DNA of 64,000 nucleotides, from positions 372,001 to 436,000 of the forward strand of contig NZ_BMUG01000002.1 of assembly GCF_014650075.1 (NCBI RefSeq), given 5' to 3'. Positions 34,147 through 43,235 of the stretch are shown in pieces. The position numbers and the translations under genes are program-made. A model generated the notes under the pieces. That model did not search any database. It was not told the DNA's origin and was given only the letters and a program-made list of their open reading frames with translations. Position 1 is the stretch's first letter; the number at the start of each line of letters is the position of its first letter. The DNA comes from Streptomyces microflavus (lineage in GTDB: Bacteria > Actinomycetota > Actinomycetes > Streptomycetales > Streptomycetaceae).

Positions 34147-34209
34147 GCTGCATCATCTGTCTCCGCCGACTGCAGGCACCGTCCCAGAAGGATCAGTAGG
34201 GTCGTCGGT

Positions 34210-34833
34210 GTGCGTGATGTACGAGTGGTTCTGATCGGCGGGACGTCGAACGTCGGGAAGTCGACCATCGCCCAAGAGGTTGCGGAAGAATTCGGGTTCG
34301 AGTGCCTGAGTACTGACGCGCTGGCCAGGCATCCTGGGCGACCCTGGAGAACCTCGGATTGGGAGGTGCCGGCGCATGTCGCTGAGCACTACGGATCACT
34401 TACCGTGAACGAACTGATCACGTCTGTCTTCGACCACTACGATCGGCTCTGGCCCCGGATCGAAGAGCTGATCACGGCCCGTGCGGCCGAAGACAGCGGC
34501 AGCACGGGCCTGGTCCTGGAGGGGTCGGCACTCTGGCCTGCGCGCGTCGCGAGGCTACAAGTCCCGCACACGGCCGCCGTGTGGCTCACCACCGACGACT
34601 CCCTAGTACGCGCCCGCGTTCATTCTGCGGGCTGCTACGAAGCAGCCACAGACGAGGAACGGGTCCTGATGGACAAGTTCCTGGCCCGCACGGAGCGCTA
34701 CCAGGCCCTGATGATCGAGGCCATCGACAGGCTTGGCCTGGCTCGCATCGACGCGGGTGGAGGTCAGTGCGCCGCCGAACTAGCTGACATTGTGCTCGCG
34801 GCAGTCGACACGCAGACCGCGCTGGGACGGTAA
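34210..34833 (+). CDS. P-loop kinase-like ATPase (adenylate/gluconate-kinase fold)
   Basis: 207 residues. Walker A is GGTSNVGKST (10-19); VWLTTDDSLV lies in the core, and a lid region has RARVHSAG. It resembles small-molecule kinases such as 2-phosphoglycerate-kinase-like or shikimate-like proteins; the substrate is unknown. GTG 34210 lies 7 bases after TAGGGT without a ribosome site. Reading the frame upstream would fuse the protein to the transposase relic, which is an artefact. Confidence 0.75.
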   Translation: MRDVRVVLIGGTSNVGKSTIAQEVAEEFGFECLSTDALARHPGRPWRTSDWEVPAHVAEHYGSLTVNELITSVFDHYDRLWPRIEELITARAAEDSGSTGLVLEGSALWPARVARLQVPHTAAVWLTTDDSLVRARVHSAGCYEAATDEERVLMDKFLARTERYQALMIEAIDRLGLARIDAGGGQCAAELADIVLAAVDTQTALGR

Positions 34834-35264
34834 TGCACCGGTCGGTGAGCATTCATAGCGGCTCACCTACAGAGCACCCCGAGGCCAGCGCCCCACCAGC
34901 TCATATTGAAACGATCAGTAACACGCCCATCGACACGAGAGGTCGCTTCCAACCCAGTGCCCGCGAGCCCTGCTGCTCCCTGACCTACCTGCAGAGACAG
35001 TCGCCCGGATGGGTAGATGGACAGCCTGAGGATGCCACGGTTGACCACCACCTATCGCCCCATCTGGCACAGGTTTGGCAGAACGCCGGTCAGCTACAAG
35101 CCCCACCGCACAGGCCGGTCGCGGAGCTCGCGCGGTTGCTCAGCGATCGGACCACCAATCTCAGGAAAAGCACCACCCACACGCACCCCGTGGTTCTAGG
35201 CTGTTCAGATGCCAAACCATCCCAAAGCCAAGGGCTTCGGGATAGAGGGACCAAGAGGACTTCT
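34834..35264. other. 431-bp non-coding stretch before the OLD nuclease
   Basis: The frame is open through most of it in line with the nuclease, but the translation is low-complexity and unlike any domain I know, and no ribosome site supports a start there. No tRNA or strong hairpin is seen. It probably contains the promoter of the nuclease and relic DNA. Confidence 0.5.
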
Positions 35265-37370
35265 GTGCTTATTTCCAATGTAAGAGTACAAAACTATCGC
35301 GGCCTTCGCGACTTGAGCCTTCCGGTATCACCCTTCGGCTGCATTATCGGCGAGAACAACGCGGGTAAGTCCTCCATCTTGCAAGCGTTGGACATCTTCT
35401 TCAGTGGGCCAATTTTGAAGGATTCAGATTTCTATGACGCCGGAAATCCGCTGCGTATCGAAGTAACTCTCGATGAGATTAAAGATGAGGACTTGGCGCG
35501 ACTTGCCGAGGAACACAGGGGCAGGATCGAGAAGGTTGCCAACGGCGGGAGGCTGACGCTTTCACGCGTCTACGACGCACCAGGAAAAGGACTCCTGAGG
35601 CAAGTTGATGATGTTCCCATCAATAAGAAGTACTGGCCTTCCTCCGTTCAAGAGATGGTCGCCGGAAAGCGGGGCGAGGAACTTAAAGAGAGCGCGGTTT
35701 ACGCATTCCCTGATTTGAGGGATATTTTACCTCCGAAGCCGACTCAGAAGGATGTCAAAGAGGCGATTGCCGCCCTCGCAAATTCCCTCCATCAATCCGA
35801 GCGAACTAAGGGTGATGTGGATCTGCCGACCGGGATGGAGAAGTCTATCCAGGCCCTACTTCCGGAGGTCATCTACATTCCCGCAGTAAAGGAGCTATCC
35901 GATGACCTCAAGACTTCTGAAAGTGCTTCATTCGGAAAGTTGCTAAGCATACTAGTTGAGCAGATCAAGCCGCAGTTGGCCGACGTTGACGAGCTGTTCG
36001 GAAAGTTGCGCGGCTATCTAAATGTTGAGGCACTCCCCGAAGGTGGCGTCAACGACAGGCGACTCGATGAGGTGAGAAACATCGAGCAACTCGTCGAGGG
36101 TAATCTGCAGGCAGCCTTCCCTGATACCCGAGTTAGCATTGAGATCCCCCCACCGGATCTCAAGAGTGTTCTGTCTAATGCGACGATTACAGTCGATGAT
36201 GGCGTCAGGGGCACGTTCAAGAGCAAGGGGGATGGTCTTCGCCGATCCGTCACCTTCGCGATTCTTCGGACGTACGCCGAGCTTAGGACTGCCATGCGTG
36301 ATCGCTCGGCGACGGCAAAGTCGAGGCCCTACCTCCTGCTGTTCGAGGAGCCTGAGCTCTTTTTGCACCCGCGGGCTCAAAAGCAGCTATTTGAAGCTCT
36401 TCGCGTATTTTCTCAGGATCACCACGTGCTGGTTAGCACTCACTCGACGTCCTTTTACAGCCCGCAGGCAACCGGGACATTCGTGAAGATCGCGAAGGAT
36501 AGGTCCACCTCCCCACCCTCTGCAGTTGCCTATCCGATTGACCTGTCACATCTAAAGGCCAAGGATCAATTTCAGATGATCCGCCAAGAGAATAACGATG
36601 CCGCGTTTTTCTCGGACAAGGTGCTCCTAGTGGAAGGAGATAGTGATCACATCCTCGTTCCCCATATTGCTCGGACTCTGAATCCGGACTGGGATTTCGG
36701 TAAGCGCTCGGTGGCCATCGCTAAAGTTAATGGAAAGTCCAGCATTGCACGGTATAGAGGGTTCTTTGAGAAATTTGGTGTGGCGGTCGCGGTTCTAGCG
36801 GACCTAGACGCACTAGTTGAGGGATTCAATAAGCTTGGAGCAAGTGATGCCTGTGCATCCAAGCAAAAGATCCTGATGGAAGCGGTGGGGGATACCATCG
36901 TCAGGAGTCGGCGCGGCGAGACTGACATTTCAAGCAACGTGGCCCGGAAACTGCGCGACGCACCTGCAATGAAGGACCTATGGCGGGACGCTACCCGAGC
37001 TGGCGAACTCTTCTCAGCCGGTGGCTGTGAATGGGAAGACCTGAGGAAGGCGGTAGATGAATTCTTCCACCGTGCCGTCACTCGCGATGTGAGGGCGGAG
37101 CTGGTAAAGAATCCCCCGAGCAGGGAAATCGGAGAAGCAAAGGCAAGTCTCATCTCGTCCTTGCGTGACGAAAAAATCTACGTGCTAGAACGCGGAGCGA
37201 TCGAAGATTATTATCCGGAATCTGTCACGGGTGACAAACTGACCGCAGCTCAGACGTTCTGTGACGAGCATCGCAATGCTGACGCTCTTCGAGGGGCGAT
37301 CACGAGTGATGTCCTTTCTCCAGTTTGCGAGTTCGATCTGATCCTTGGGAGCTTTTTCGGATCAGAATAG
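35265..37370 (+). CDS. OLD-family ATP-dependent nuclease (AAA ATPase + TOPRIM), no helicase partner
   Basis: 701 residues from GTG 35265 after an AAGAGG ribosome site. ABC-like ATPase: Walker A IIGENNAGKSS (27-37), Walker B LLLFEEPELFLHP (about 357-369), H-loop STHST (about 391). TOPRIM nuclease: KVLLVEGDSD (about 451), LADLDAL (about 511) and LERGAIEDYYP (about 640), whose acidic residues bind metal. OLD/GajA proteins are anti-phage or recombination nucleases. No UvrD-like GajB follows, so this is a class 1 single-gene OLD. The gene is clearly richer in A/T than its neighbours and uses rare codons, signs of transfer. Confidence 0.9.
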   Translation: MLISNVRVQNYRGLRDLSLPVSPFGCIIGENNAGKSSILQALDIFFSGPILKDSDFYDAGNPLRIEVTLDEIKDEDLARLAEEHRGRIEKVANGGRLTLSRVYDAPGKGLLRQVDDVPINKKYWPSSVQEMVAGKRGEELKESAVYAFPDLRDILPPKPTQKDVKEAIAALANSLHQSERTKGDVDLPTGMEKSIQALLPEVIYIPAVKELSDDLKTSESASFGKLLSILVEQIKPQLADVDELFGKLRGYLNVEALPEGGVNDRRLDEVRNIEQLVEGNLQAAFPDTRVSIEIPPPDLKSVLSNATITVDDGVRGTFKSKGDGLRRSVTFAILRTYAELRTAMRDRSATAKSRPYLLLFEEPELFLHPRAQKQLFEALRVFSQDHHVLVSTHSTSFYSPQATGTFVKIAKDRSTSPPSAVAYPIDLSHLKAKDQFQMIRQENNDAAFFSDKVLLVEGDSDHILVPHIARTLNPDWDFGKRSVAIAKVNGKSSIARYRGFFEKFGVAVAVLADLDALVEGFNKLGASDACASKQKILMEAVGDTIVRSRRGETDISSNVARKLRDAPAMKDLWRDATRAGELFSAGGCEWEDLRKAVDEFFHRAVTRDVRAELVKNPPSREIGEAKASLISSLRDEKIYVLERGAIEDYYPESVTGDKLTAAQTFCDEHRNADALRGAITSDVLSPVCEFDLILGSFFGSE

Positions 37371-37598
37371 CCGCGCCTCGGTAGGCGATGGAGCGGGCAT
37401 GGCCGGTGTCCTGCCGGAACCGCGGCCAGGGAGGTAGCCAAAGCTGTGGAGAGGACCGCCCCAGGCACCGGGCTCCTTCCCCTCTTGCGACGAGCTAATT
37501 CGCCCGGGCAAGGCCTCCCTGCGCTGGTGGAGCGACCGGCTCGGTCAGGTCGAGGACGCCTCCACCGAGAGGCAGTTCACCTCGTACAAGGAATTTAC
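37371..37598. other. 228-bp gap with possible gene relic
   Basis: Convergent genes flank it. One frame on the plus strand reads CDELIRPGKASLRWWSDRLG followed by QVEDASTERQFTSYKEFT then stop (about 37478-37601), protein-like in composition but without start or known family. It may be the end of a decayed gene. No clear terminator was found. Confidence 0.4.
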
Positions 37599-38441
37599 CT
37601 AACCGGCGCGCTGCACGTGGGAAATGACTCGTTGGGCCTCAGTACCGAAGACAGCTGATTCACGTAGGAGATTCCACGTGCGCTGGTAGACGGCGATGCT
37701 GTCGGTGTCATCGATCCATAGTTCCGCGTGCCAGTCCTCAGCGATGACCAGCCGGTCGTCGTAGATCCAGAATCCGTTCGCCGGATGGATCTTCAGCGGT
37801 GCGGCAAAGGGGACGATTCCCAGTTCCACGGTGTCAAGACCGGTCAGGCTCGCGAGCCGGTCGAGTTGGGCGGCCAGCACGGCGGGCGAACACACGAGGG
37901 CCCGCATAGCTCCCTCCCACATGAGGATCCGGTGCCGCTTGCGGGAGTCGTACAGGGCTTCCTGGCGCTGCACCCGCGCCCGTACAGCCTCCTCGGTGTC
38001 CTTCGGGGAGCGCATCAGCTGAGCGTGCCGGGTGAAGACCGCACGGGCGTAGTCCGGAGTCTGCACCATCCCCGGTATGAGGCTGTTCTCCCAGATGCAC
38101 AGGGTGGCGGTCCGAGCGTGCTCCACAGTGATCGCGTCCTGTACCGGGCGGTGTCCCGTGGCGAGCTGTCGTCGCCAGGACCGCACGTGGGATTCAAGCC
38201 CGCGGAGGCGCGAGTGCAGTTCGGGTGCGGCATCGGGTTGACCCGTCGCTTCCGCCCAAGCCTGGAGGTCGGTGGCGGTCGCGGTCTGCCGGCCGTTCTC
38301 CAGTTTGTAGATCTTGGAGTGGGGCCAGCCAAGCCGTTCGGCCAGTTGTGGACCGGTGAGCCGACCTGCGGGACCCGTCGTACGAAGCTCCCGAAGCCGC
38401 GCCCCGAGGGCGTCCCGCGCCTTCTGAAAATCTGTGCTCAC
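37599..38441 (-). CDS. Scr1-type XRE regulator (HTH + DUF5753)
   Basis: 280 residues starting GTG 38441. HTH_31 about 12-65 (TGPQLAERLGWPHSKIYKLE), then a DUF5753 domain with the typical IPGMVQTPDYARAV and QRTWNLLRESAV segments. The family is expanded in Streptomyces, usually beside a DUF397 protein; here the partner position is held by the DUF6879 fusion upstream, 27 bp away on the same strand. Probably regulates its own unit. Confidence 0.92.
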   Translation of the reverse strand: MSTDFQKARDALGARLRELRTTGPAGRLTGPQLAERLGWPHSKIYKLENGRQTATATDLQAWAEATGQPDAAPELHSRLRGLESHVRSWRRQLATGHRPVQDAITVEHARTATLCIWENSLIPGMVQTPDYARAVFTRHAQLMRSPKDTEEAVRARVQRQEALYDSRKRHRILMWEGAMRALVCSPAVLAAQLDRLASLTGLDTVELGIVPFAAPLKIHPANGFWIYDDRLVIAEDWHAELWIDDTDSIAVYQRTWNLLRESAVFGTEAQRVISHVQRAG

Positions 38442-38468
38442 CGGTCACACGCTAACTGTTCAGTCGGG

Positions 38469-39203
38469 TCAGAGGTTCGCCGCGAAGGCGTCGTATCGGA
38501 TCGCGAAGTGCCAGGCGGCGTCCCGTGCTTGTGCGTACCGGTTCACCGCGGCCGGCTCGGTGATCAGCTCGACGTCAACGAGGTGGTCGTCCGCGTCGAA
38601 GTTGAGGAGGGCCACGAGCCGTGAGTCGAAGATCCAGAAGTCTGCGGCGGGAAGCCGCAGCCGCTGGGCGTCGGTGCGCCACAGATTGCGGATGTCCTCC
38701 CCGACAGCACAGTTGCGGCGCGCATTGTCGAGCAGATACAGCTGCCCGGGCGTCGGTGGACTGTCAACGACCCTGACCCGTTCGAACCTCTTCCCCTGCG
38801 CGGACTGCGCCCGTACGTTCCGGCACCAATCGTCCTCGTAGTCCCACTCGACCGGTTGCCCCGATAGAAACTGGGCGTACGTGTCGGTGGCTTCATCGGA
38901 CGCGAACCTACGGCGCGTCTCCAGTCGCCAGGCCGTGTGCTCGAACGTGGTGAACAGCTTGCCGAACGCGTCCAGGTCGACGATGCGAGGGGTTCTGGTC
39001 TTGGGAGCGAAGTCCACCAGCAGATCACGCGGCACGACGATGGGCACCTCGCCCTCGTTCAGATGCTGGAGCTGGGCAATGTCCTCGGGATCTGTGAGTG
39101 GTGGGCCGTGAACAACCACCTCGCCACTGTCCAAGTCCTCGTGTACGGAGGGGCATCCGCCCCCGCCTGATCCTGTTCCGTTGAAGCGAAGGTTCCGAGC
39201 CAT
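38469..39203 (-). CDS. DUF6879-family protein with small N-terminal fusion
   Basis: 244 residues. Residues about 68-244 (IVDLDAFGKLFTTFEHTAWR to WHFAIRYDAFAANL) are the DUF6879 domain often found beside Scr1-type XRE regulators. Residues 1-65 (ARNLRFNGTGSGGGGCPSVH, then ... VPRDLLVDFAPK) look like the small protein usually encoded by a separate gene just upstream; here both are one frame. ATG 39203 chosen; 39254 is a longer option. Function unknown; inferred partner of the XRE regulator. Confidence 0.82.
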   Translation of the reverse strand: MARNLRFNGTGSGGGGCPSVHEDLDSGEVVVHGPPLTDPEDIAQLQHLNEGEVPIVVPRDLLVDFAPKTRTPRIVDLDAFGKLFTTFEHTAWRLETRRRFASDEATDTYAQFLSGQPVEWDYEDDWCRNVRAQSAQGKRFERVRVVDSPPTPGQLYLLDNARRNCAVGEDIRNLWRTDAQRLRLPAADFWIFDSRLVALLNFDADDHLVDVELITEPAAVNRYAQARDAAWHFAIRYDAFAANL

Positions 39204-39387
39204 CGTCCCCACGTCCCTTTCCCCGTCACACATGTTTCCGTCGATAGACAGCATGGCCGGAGGCTCTCCCTCTCAGTACAGATTCATGACAGCACAAGAG
39301 AACAATCAGGAACATTCCGCCTATGTGCGAGAACATTCGAGAACATGGCAGCGAGCCACTACCCTCCGCTTTCTAGCGTGACTGCCC

Positions 39388-39585
39388 ATGAACGATGTGA
39401 AGACGACGATGGCTCCACCGTTGTACGTGGTGAACCCTCCCGTACCGCCAAAGCCCTTCAAGAACTGCGACGTGTGCGACGCGCTGGTCAGGCAACGGTC
39501 CGAGGCAGGCACGATCGGCGACTGGTCGAAGGTCACGGACACCAACGTGGAAATCGGGCGCCACCACAGCCGGCGGCACCGATGA
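39388..39585 (+). CDS. Small conserved protein with CxxC, 65 aa
   Basis: Starts at ATG 39388, TAGCGT lying 8 bases upstream with no ribosome site (leaderless layout). The core PPLYVVNPPVPPKPFKNCDV followed by CDALVRQRSE contains CDVC. I recall similar short proteins beside Scr1-type XRE/DUF6879 genes in streptomycetes. Function unknown. Divergent from the DUF6879 gene. Confidence 0.75.
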   Translation: MNDVKTTMAPPLYVVNPPVPPKPFKNCDVCDALVRQRSEAGTIGDWSKVTDTNVEIGRHHSRRHR

Positions 39586-39640
39586 CCGGGGCTGCGGGAC
39601 GGACGCTGAGGGCTGGTCTGTGGCTGAAGGGGCCCCTCGC

Positions 39641-40423
39641 ATGACCGACAACCCCCCGGCCGGAACGATCGAGATCGCCGGAAAGACCGTCTCCCGCCTC
39701 GGCCTCGGCACCCTGCGCCTGACCGGGCCCGGTGGCTGGGGCGACCCGGAGGATCGTCCCCGAGCCGTCAGCCTGCTCCGGCAGGCCGTCCATCAGCACG
39801 GCATCACGCACATCGACACGGCCGACGCCTACGGCCCGCACACCGTCGAGCACCTGATCAAGGAGGCTCTGCACCCTTACCCGGACGAGCTGTTGATCGC
39901 GACGAAGGTCGGTGTCGTGCGCCCGGCCCCCGACGTCTGGATGCCTCTCGGCCACCCCGCGTACCTCCGCGCCTCTGTGGAGGCGAGTCTCCGTCGGCTG
40001 GGCGTGGAGCGACTGGAGCTCTGCTATCTGCACCGCATCGACTGGGAGGTGCCCGTCGAAGATCAGATCGGCACGCTCCAGGCTCTCCAGGAGGAGGGGA
40101 AGATCGGGCACATCGGCCTGTCGAAGATCAGCGGCGAGGACTTCCGCCGTTGGCAAGGGGAGATCGACATCGCAGCCGTGCAGAACGTCCTCAATATCCA
40201 TGACCGTTACGACCCGGTGCAGGAACTCTGCCGCGAACACGACGTCCCGTACGTGCCCTACCGGCCTCTTGCCGCCGGAAGCGCCGCACACGACGGAGAC
40301 GTCTACACCCCGCTCTCCTGGCTGCTCGGCCTGGGGCCCCACATTGCCCCCATCCCCGGCACGGGAAGCCCTCGCCACCTCTCGAACATCGTGCGCGCGG
40401 TCACGCTCGGCGGGTGGGAGTGA
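39641..40423 (+). CDS. Aldo/keto reductase
   Basis: 260 residues, TIM barrel, NADPH-dependent. Catalytic Asp/Tyr segment HIDTADAYGPHTVEHL, Lys in IATKVGV, His in YLHRIDW, and the cofactor region IPGTGSPRHLSNIV. ATG 39641 after GAAGGGG; GTG 39620 is an alternative. Substrate unknown. Confidence 0.93.
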   Translation: MTDNPPAGTIEIAGKTVSRLGLGTLRLTGPGGWGDPEDRPRAVSLLRQAVHQHGITHIDTADAYGPHTVEHLIKEALHPYPDELLIATKVGVVRPAPDVWMPLGHPAYLRASVEASLRRLGVERLELCYLHRIDWEVPVEDQIGTLQALQEEGKIGHIGLSKISGEDFRRWQGEIDIAAVQNVLNIHDRYDPVQELCREHDVPYVPYRPLAAGSAAHDGDVYTPLSWLLGLGPHIAPIPGTGSPRHLSNIVRAVTLGGWE

Positions 40424-40495
40424 AGGCGGTGGTCCCCAACAGCCCGACGGCGTCCGTCCTGCTGCCGCCGCCGGCGCACCTGAGAAAGGTCATCC

Positions 40496-41410
40496 ATGTT
40501 CTCGGAACCTGACGACCCCGTGGTCGTCGACCGTATGCGGGCAGCCCGTGCCGTGGCGGGCGCCGCCCTCGGAGCTGTCCCCTCCTCCCAGGTGCCCGGA
40601 GGGACGCGCGAAGCGTGGGGGTGGCGGGGGCGCACCCTCGGTGGTCCGGCCATCGGTCCGTACGGGCCCGGGTGGCTGCGCGTCGTCCACAGCCCGGTGG
40701 AGAAGGCGGGTGGCAAGCTGTGGACCGGGCCGGAGGACGCCGAGCGGCTGGTGCCCCTGCGCGTGCCGCGTCCTCGTCTGCACCTCGTACGGCAGTGGGC
40801 GGAGGGGGAGGACACCTACCGGGCGGAGCTCTACGACTTCGTCACCGGCGGGGCCGTCTCCCCCAGCCCGGTGCTCACCGAGGTGCCCCGCCTGACGGCG
40901 ACCTGGTGGAGCGGCCTGCGTACGGCCCTCGTCTGCCTCTCCACCGTACGCACCGAGCGCACAGCCGTAAGTCAGGCATATCTGGACCGGGCCATGCCGA
41001 AGTACCTCGCCTTCCTCGGCGTGCCGGTGCCCACGGCTCCCCCCGCATGGTCCACCGCGCACGGCGACCTGCACTGGGCCAATCTCGCAGGGCCCGGACT
41101 GAGCATCCTGGACTGGGAAGGCTGGGGCGCGGCCCCGGCCGGCTACGACGCCGCCCTGCTGCACGCCTACAGCCTCGCGGTGCCGGAGATCGCGGAACGC
41201 GTACGGAGGGAGCTCTCCGACATCCTCGCGAGCGAGGCCGGGCGCTTCGCGGAGCTGGTGGTCATCACCGAACTTCTGCAGAGCGCGGAACGAGGAGACC
41301 ATCCGGAACTCGTCCCCGCACTGCGGGAGCGGGCCGGGGAAGTCTTCAGCCCTGCCCGCTGCAAGGCCGGTCCGACCTCGTCGCGTACGGAACCTCGAAG
41401 TCCTGCCTGA
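40496..41410 (+). CDS. APH-like phosphotransferase
   Basis: 304 residues. Protein-kinase-like fold with the catalytic HGDLHWANL and metal-binding ILDWEGWG motifs. The N-lobe lacks an obvious Gly-rich loop. The family includes antibiotic and homoserine kinases; without an N-terminal signature the substrate cannot be named. It precedes a Nudix and a flavoprotein gene, the latter two overlapping each other. Confidence 0.85.
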   Translation: MFSEPDDPVVVDRMRAARAVAGAALGAVPSSQVPGGTREAWGWRGRTLGGPAIGPYGPGWLRVVHSPVEKAGGKLWTGPEDAERLVPLRVPRPRLHLVRQWAEGEDTYRAELYDFVTGGAVSPSPVLTEVPRLTATWWSGLRTALVCLSTVRTERTAVSQAYLDRAMPKYLAFLGVPVPTAPPAWSTAHGDLHWANLAGPGLSILDWEGWGAAPAGYDAALLHAYSLAVPEIAERVRRELSDILASEAGRFAELVVITELLQSAERGDHPELVPALRERAGEVFSPARCKAGPTSSRTEPRSPA

Positions 41411-41493
41411 GCATGATCCTGCCCGGCGCCGTCCACCTCGATGGCCGCTGACTGCTGCACTGAGACCGTCCACTAAGTAAGGAGACAGAGCGC

Positions 41494-41946
41494 ATGAACG
41501 AACGAGTCCGTGCCGTCCTCGTCACCGACGACGACACGATGCTGGTCATCCGCCGCACCAAGCCCGGCATCCCCGACTACTGGGTCCTGCCCGGCGGCGG
41601 CGTCGAACCCAGCGACGAGTCCCGGGAGGCCGCCCTCCACCGGGAGATCCACGAGGAGATCGCGGGGAAGGCCGACATCGTCCGCCTCCTCCACACGATG
41701 GAATCCGACGACGAGCGTCAGCTCTTCTACCTCGCCCGTATCGCGACCTGGTCCTTCGCTGACCGCACCGGTCCCGAGTTCAGCGCCGAGGGCCGCGGCG
41801 CATACGCGCTGGAGGAGATCCCGCTGACCGTGGAGGGGCTCGACGGCATCGACCTGAAGCCTGAGGAGATCGCTCACGTCCTCCGGGATGCCCTGGGTGA
41901 CGGGACCCTCACCCTTCAGTCGTCGTCATCCGGGAGCCCCGCGTGA
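41494..41946 (+). CDS. Nudix hydrolase
   Basis: 150 residues with the Nudix box GGGVEPSDESREAALHREI followed by HEEIAG (34-58), complete in its Glu residues for Mg2+. Cleaves a nucleoside diphosphate-linked substrate, identity unknown. AAGGAGAC ribosome site. The flavoprotein gene starts inside its stop codon (GTGA), so they are coupled. Confidence 0.93.
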   Translation: MNERVRAVLVTDDDTMLVIRRTKPGIPDYWVLPGGGVEPSDESREAALHREIHEEIAGKADIVRLLHTMESDDERQLFYLARIATWSFADRTGPEFSAEGRGAYALEEIPLTVEGLDGIDLKPEEIAHVLRDALGDGTLTLQSSSSGSPA

Positions 41947-42488
41947 GCGAACAGCCCGCACAGCAGGCCGCGAAGCCCTTTCTGTACGTCGTCGTCTGCG
42001 CGGCCGGTATTGCCCGTGATGTCGGGCGGCTCATCGCGGCGGCACAGGAGCGCGGGTGGGAAGTGGGGGTCGTCGCCACCCCGCAGGGGCTCGGCTTCAT
42101 CGATGCGGCGGCCGTCGAAGCGCAGACCGGGTACCCGATCCGGTCCGCCTGGCGGGTTCCCGGGGAGCCTCGGCCGCTGCCGGATCCGGACGCCATCGCC
42201 GTCGTACCGGCCACCTTCAACACGGTCAACAAGTGGGCGGCGGGTATTTCGGACACCCTGGCCCTGGGCATTCTGTGCGAGTCGTACGGGTTCGGCATCC
42301 CCACGGCCGTGCTGCCGTACGTCAACTCCGCCCAGGCGGCCCACCCCGCGTACGCCGAAAGTCTGCGGCGGCTGCGGGAGATGGGGATCCTGGTCGGCTC
42401 CTACGAGCCCCATCACCCCAAGGCCGGTGGCGGGGCGGGGCAGTTCCGCTGGGAGGAGGCGCTGGAGTTGCTCGATCCCCTGAGGTAG
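41943..42488 (+). CDS. HFCD-type flavoprotein
   Basis: 181 residues, starting at GTG 41943. Rossmann-like FMN-binding fold with VVVCAAGIARDVGRLI and the FMN-pocket motif VPATFNTVNKWAAGISD, as in Dfp/PPCDC-type decarboxylases. It lacks the CoaB half, so it is a stand-alone flavoprotein, possibly a decarboxylase. Coupled to the Nudix gene. Confidence 0.88.
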   Translation: MSEQPAQQAAKPFLYVVVCAAGIARDVGRLIAAAQERGWEVGVVATPQGLGFIDAAAVEAQTGYPIRSAWRVPGEPRPLPDPDAIAVVPATFNTVNKWAAGISDTLALGILCESYGFGIPTAVLPYVNSAQAAHPAYAESLRRLREMGILVGSYEPHHPKAGGGAGQFRWEEALELLDPLR

Positions 42489-42702
42489 GGGTGGGATTTC
42501 AGCCGGAATACGCCGGGCCACCGGAATGACTTGTCGCGGTACCTATTGCTCACCAGCCCTCTGTATAAGGTGTGTTGGCCTGACCAGCAGCCGCGCAATG
42601 GCTCGGCTTCTTCACAATTTCCGCGCCTTCTGTGCCGTGCTCTGTGGCACGGTGGATCGATTGGTGTCTCGGGTGTCCGAGCGTCCGCGTAGGGGGATCT
42701 TC

Positions 42703-43035
42703 ATGCGTTTTCGCACCGTCGCGGCCTCTGCCGCACTCGTCCTGTGCGCCGCCGCAGGCGCCACCGCCTGCTCCTCCTCGCCTGACGGTTCCGAGAGCAC
42801 CCGGCCCGCCGGGCCCGCCTCGTCGACCGAGGCCGTCCCCCTGGAGGGCATGGCGGGGAAGATCGAGACGGGGAAGCGCCAGGCAGGGCCACCCCAGATG
42901 GACGGGCAGAGCGCGCGGGACTCCTCCGTGTGTGCTGCCTCTGCCGAGGAGATCCCGGCGGAGTGCGCTCTCGACCTCTCGTTCGCCGAGAGCAGCGTCG
43001 GGGAGCCGGCCGCCGAGGCGCCCGACGCGCAGTAG
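42703..43035 (+). CDS. Small exported protein, probable lipoprotein
   Basis: 110 residues. Signal region MRFRTVAASAALVLCAAAGA leads to TACSSS; the lipobox is weak (ATAC) but the Cys-Ser-Ser start is typical of lipoproteins. The mature part is acidic with two more Cys. No domain recognised. A strong terminator follows. Upstream 214 bp contain TATAAG near 42564 as a possible -10. Confidence 0.72.
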   Translation: MRFRTVAASAALVLCAAAGATACSSSPDGSESTRPAGPASSTEAVPLEGMAGKIETGKRQAGPPQMDGQSARDSSVCAASAEEIPAECALDLSFAESSVGEPAAEAPDAQ

Positions 43036-43076
43036 GTCATCAGTAGAGCCGCAGTAGGTCTTACGCAGCGTCCCAG

Positions 43077-43120
43077 CAGCAGGAGGGGCGGGCGCCCCAG
43101 GGTGCCCGCCCCTCCTGCTG
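43077..43120 (+). terminator. Strong stem-loop terminator
   Basis: Perfect 17-bp stem, CAGCAGGAGGGGCGGGC (43077-43093) against GCCCGCCCCTCCTGCTG (43104-43120), with a 10-base loop. No T tract; strong enough to act alone. Confidence 0.9.
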
Positions 43121-43235
43121 TGTGTTCCGGACCCGGAAACTTCCCCCGCGCGCGGAGATCCCATAGCCTCACATCCTGTTCACATTCAACAATGGGTGAC
43201 TCCTAAACAGGAGTCAGGTGCGGGGGTAGTGAAAT

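Noticed and set aside
33979..34209. N-terminal extension fusing the transposase fragment to the kinase
   Set aside because: Open by chance; the kinase has its own GTG and -10-like box and the extension is an IS relic.
34834..35264. 144-residue N-terminal extension of the OLD nuclease
   Set aside because: Low-complexity translation, no conserved domain, and the GTG at 35265 has a ribosome site right before the ATPase domain.
35265..37370. Gabija system
   Set aside because: GajA-like architecture but no GajB helicase follows; the next genes are a relic and an Scr1-type regulator.
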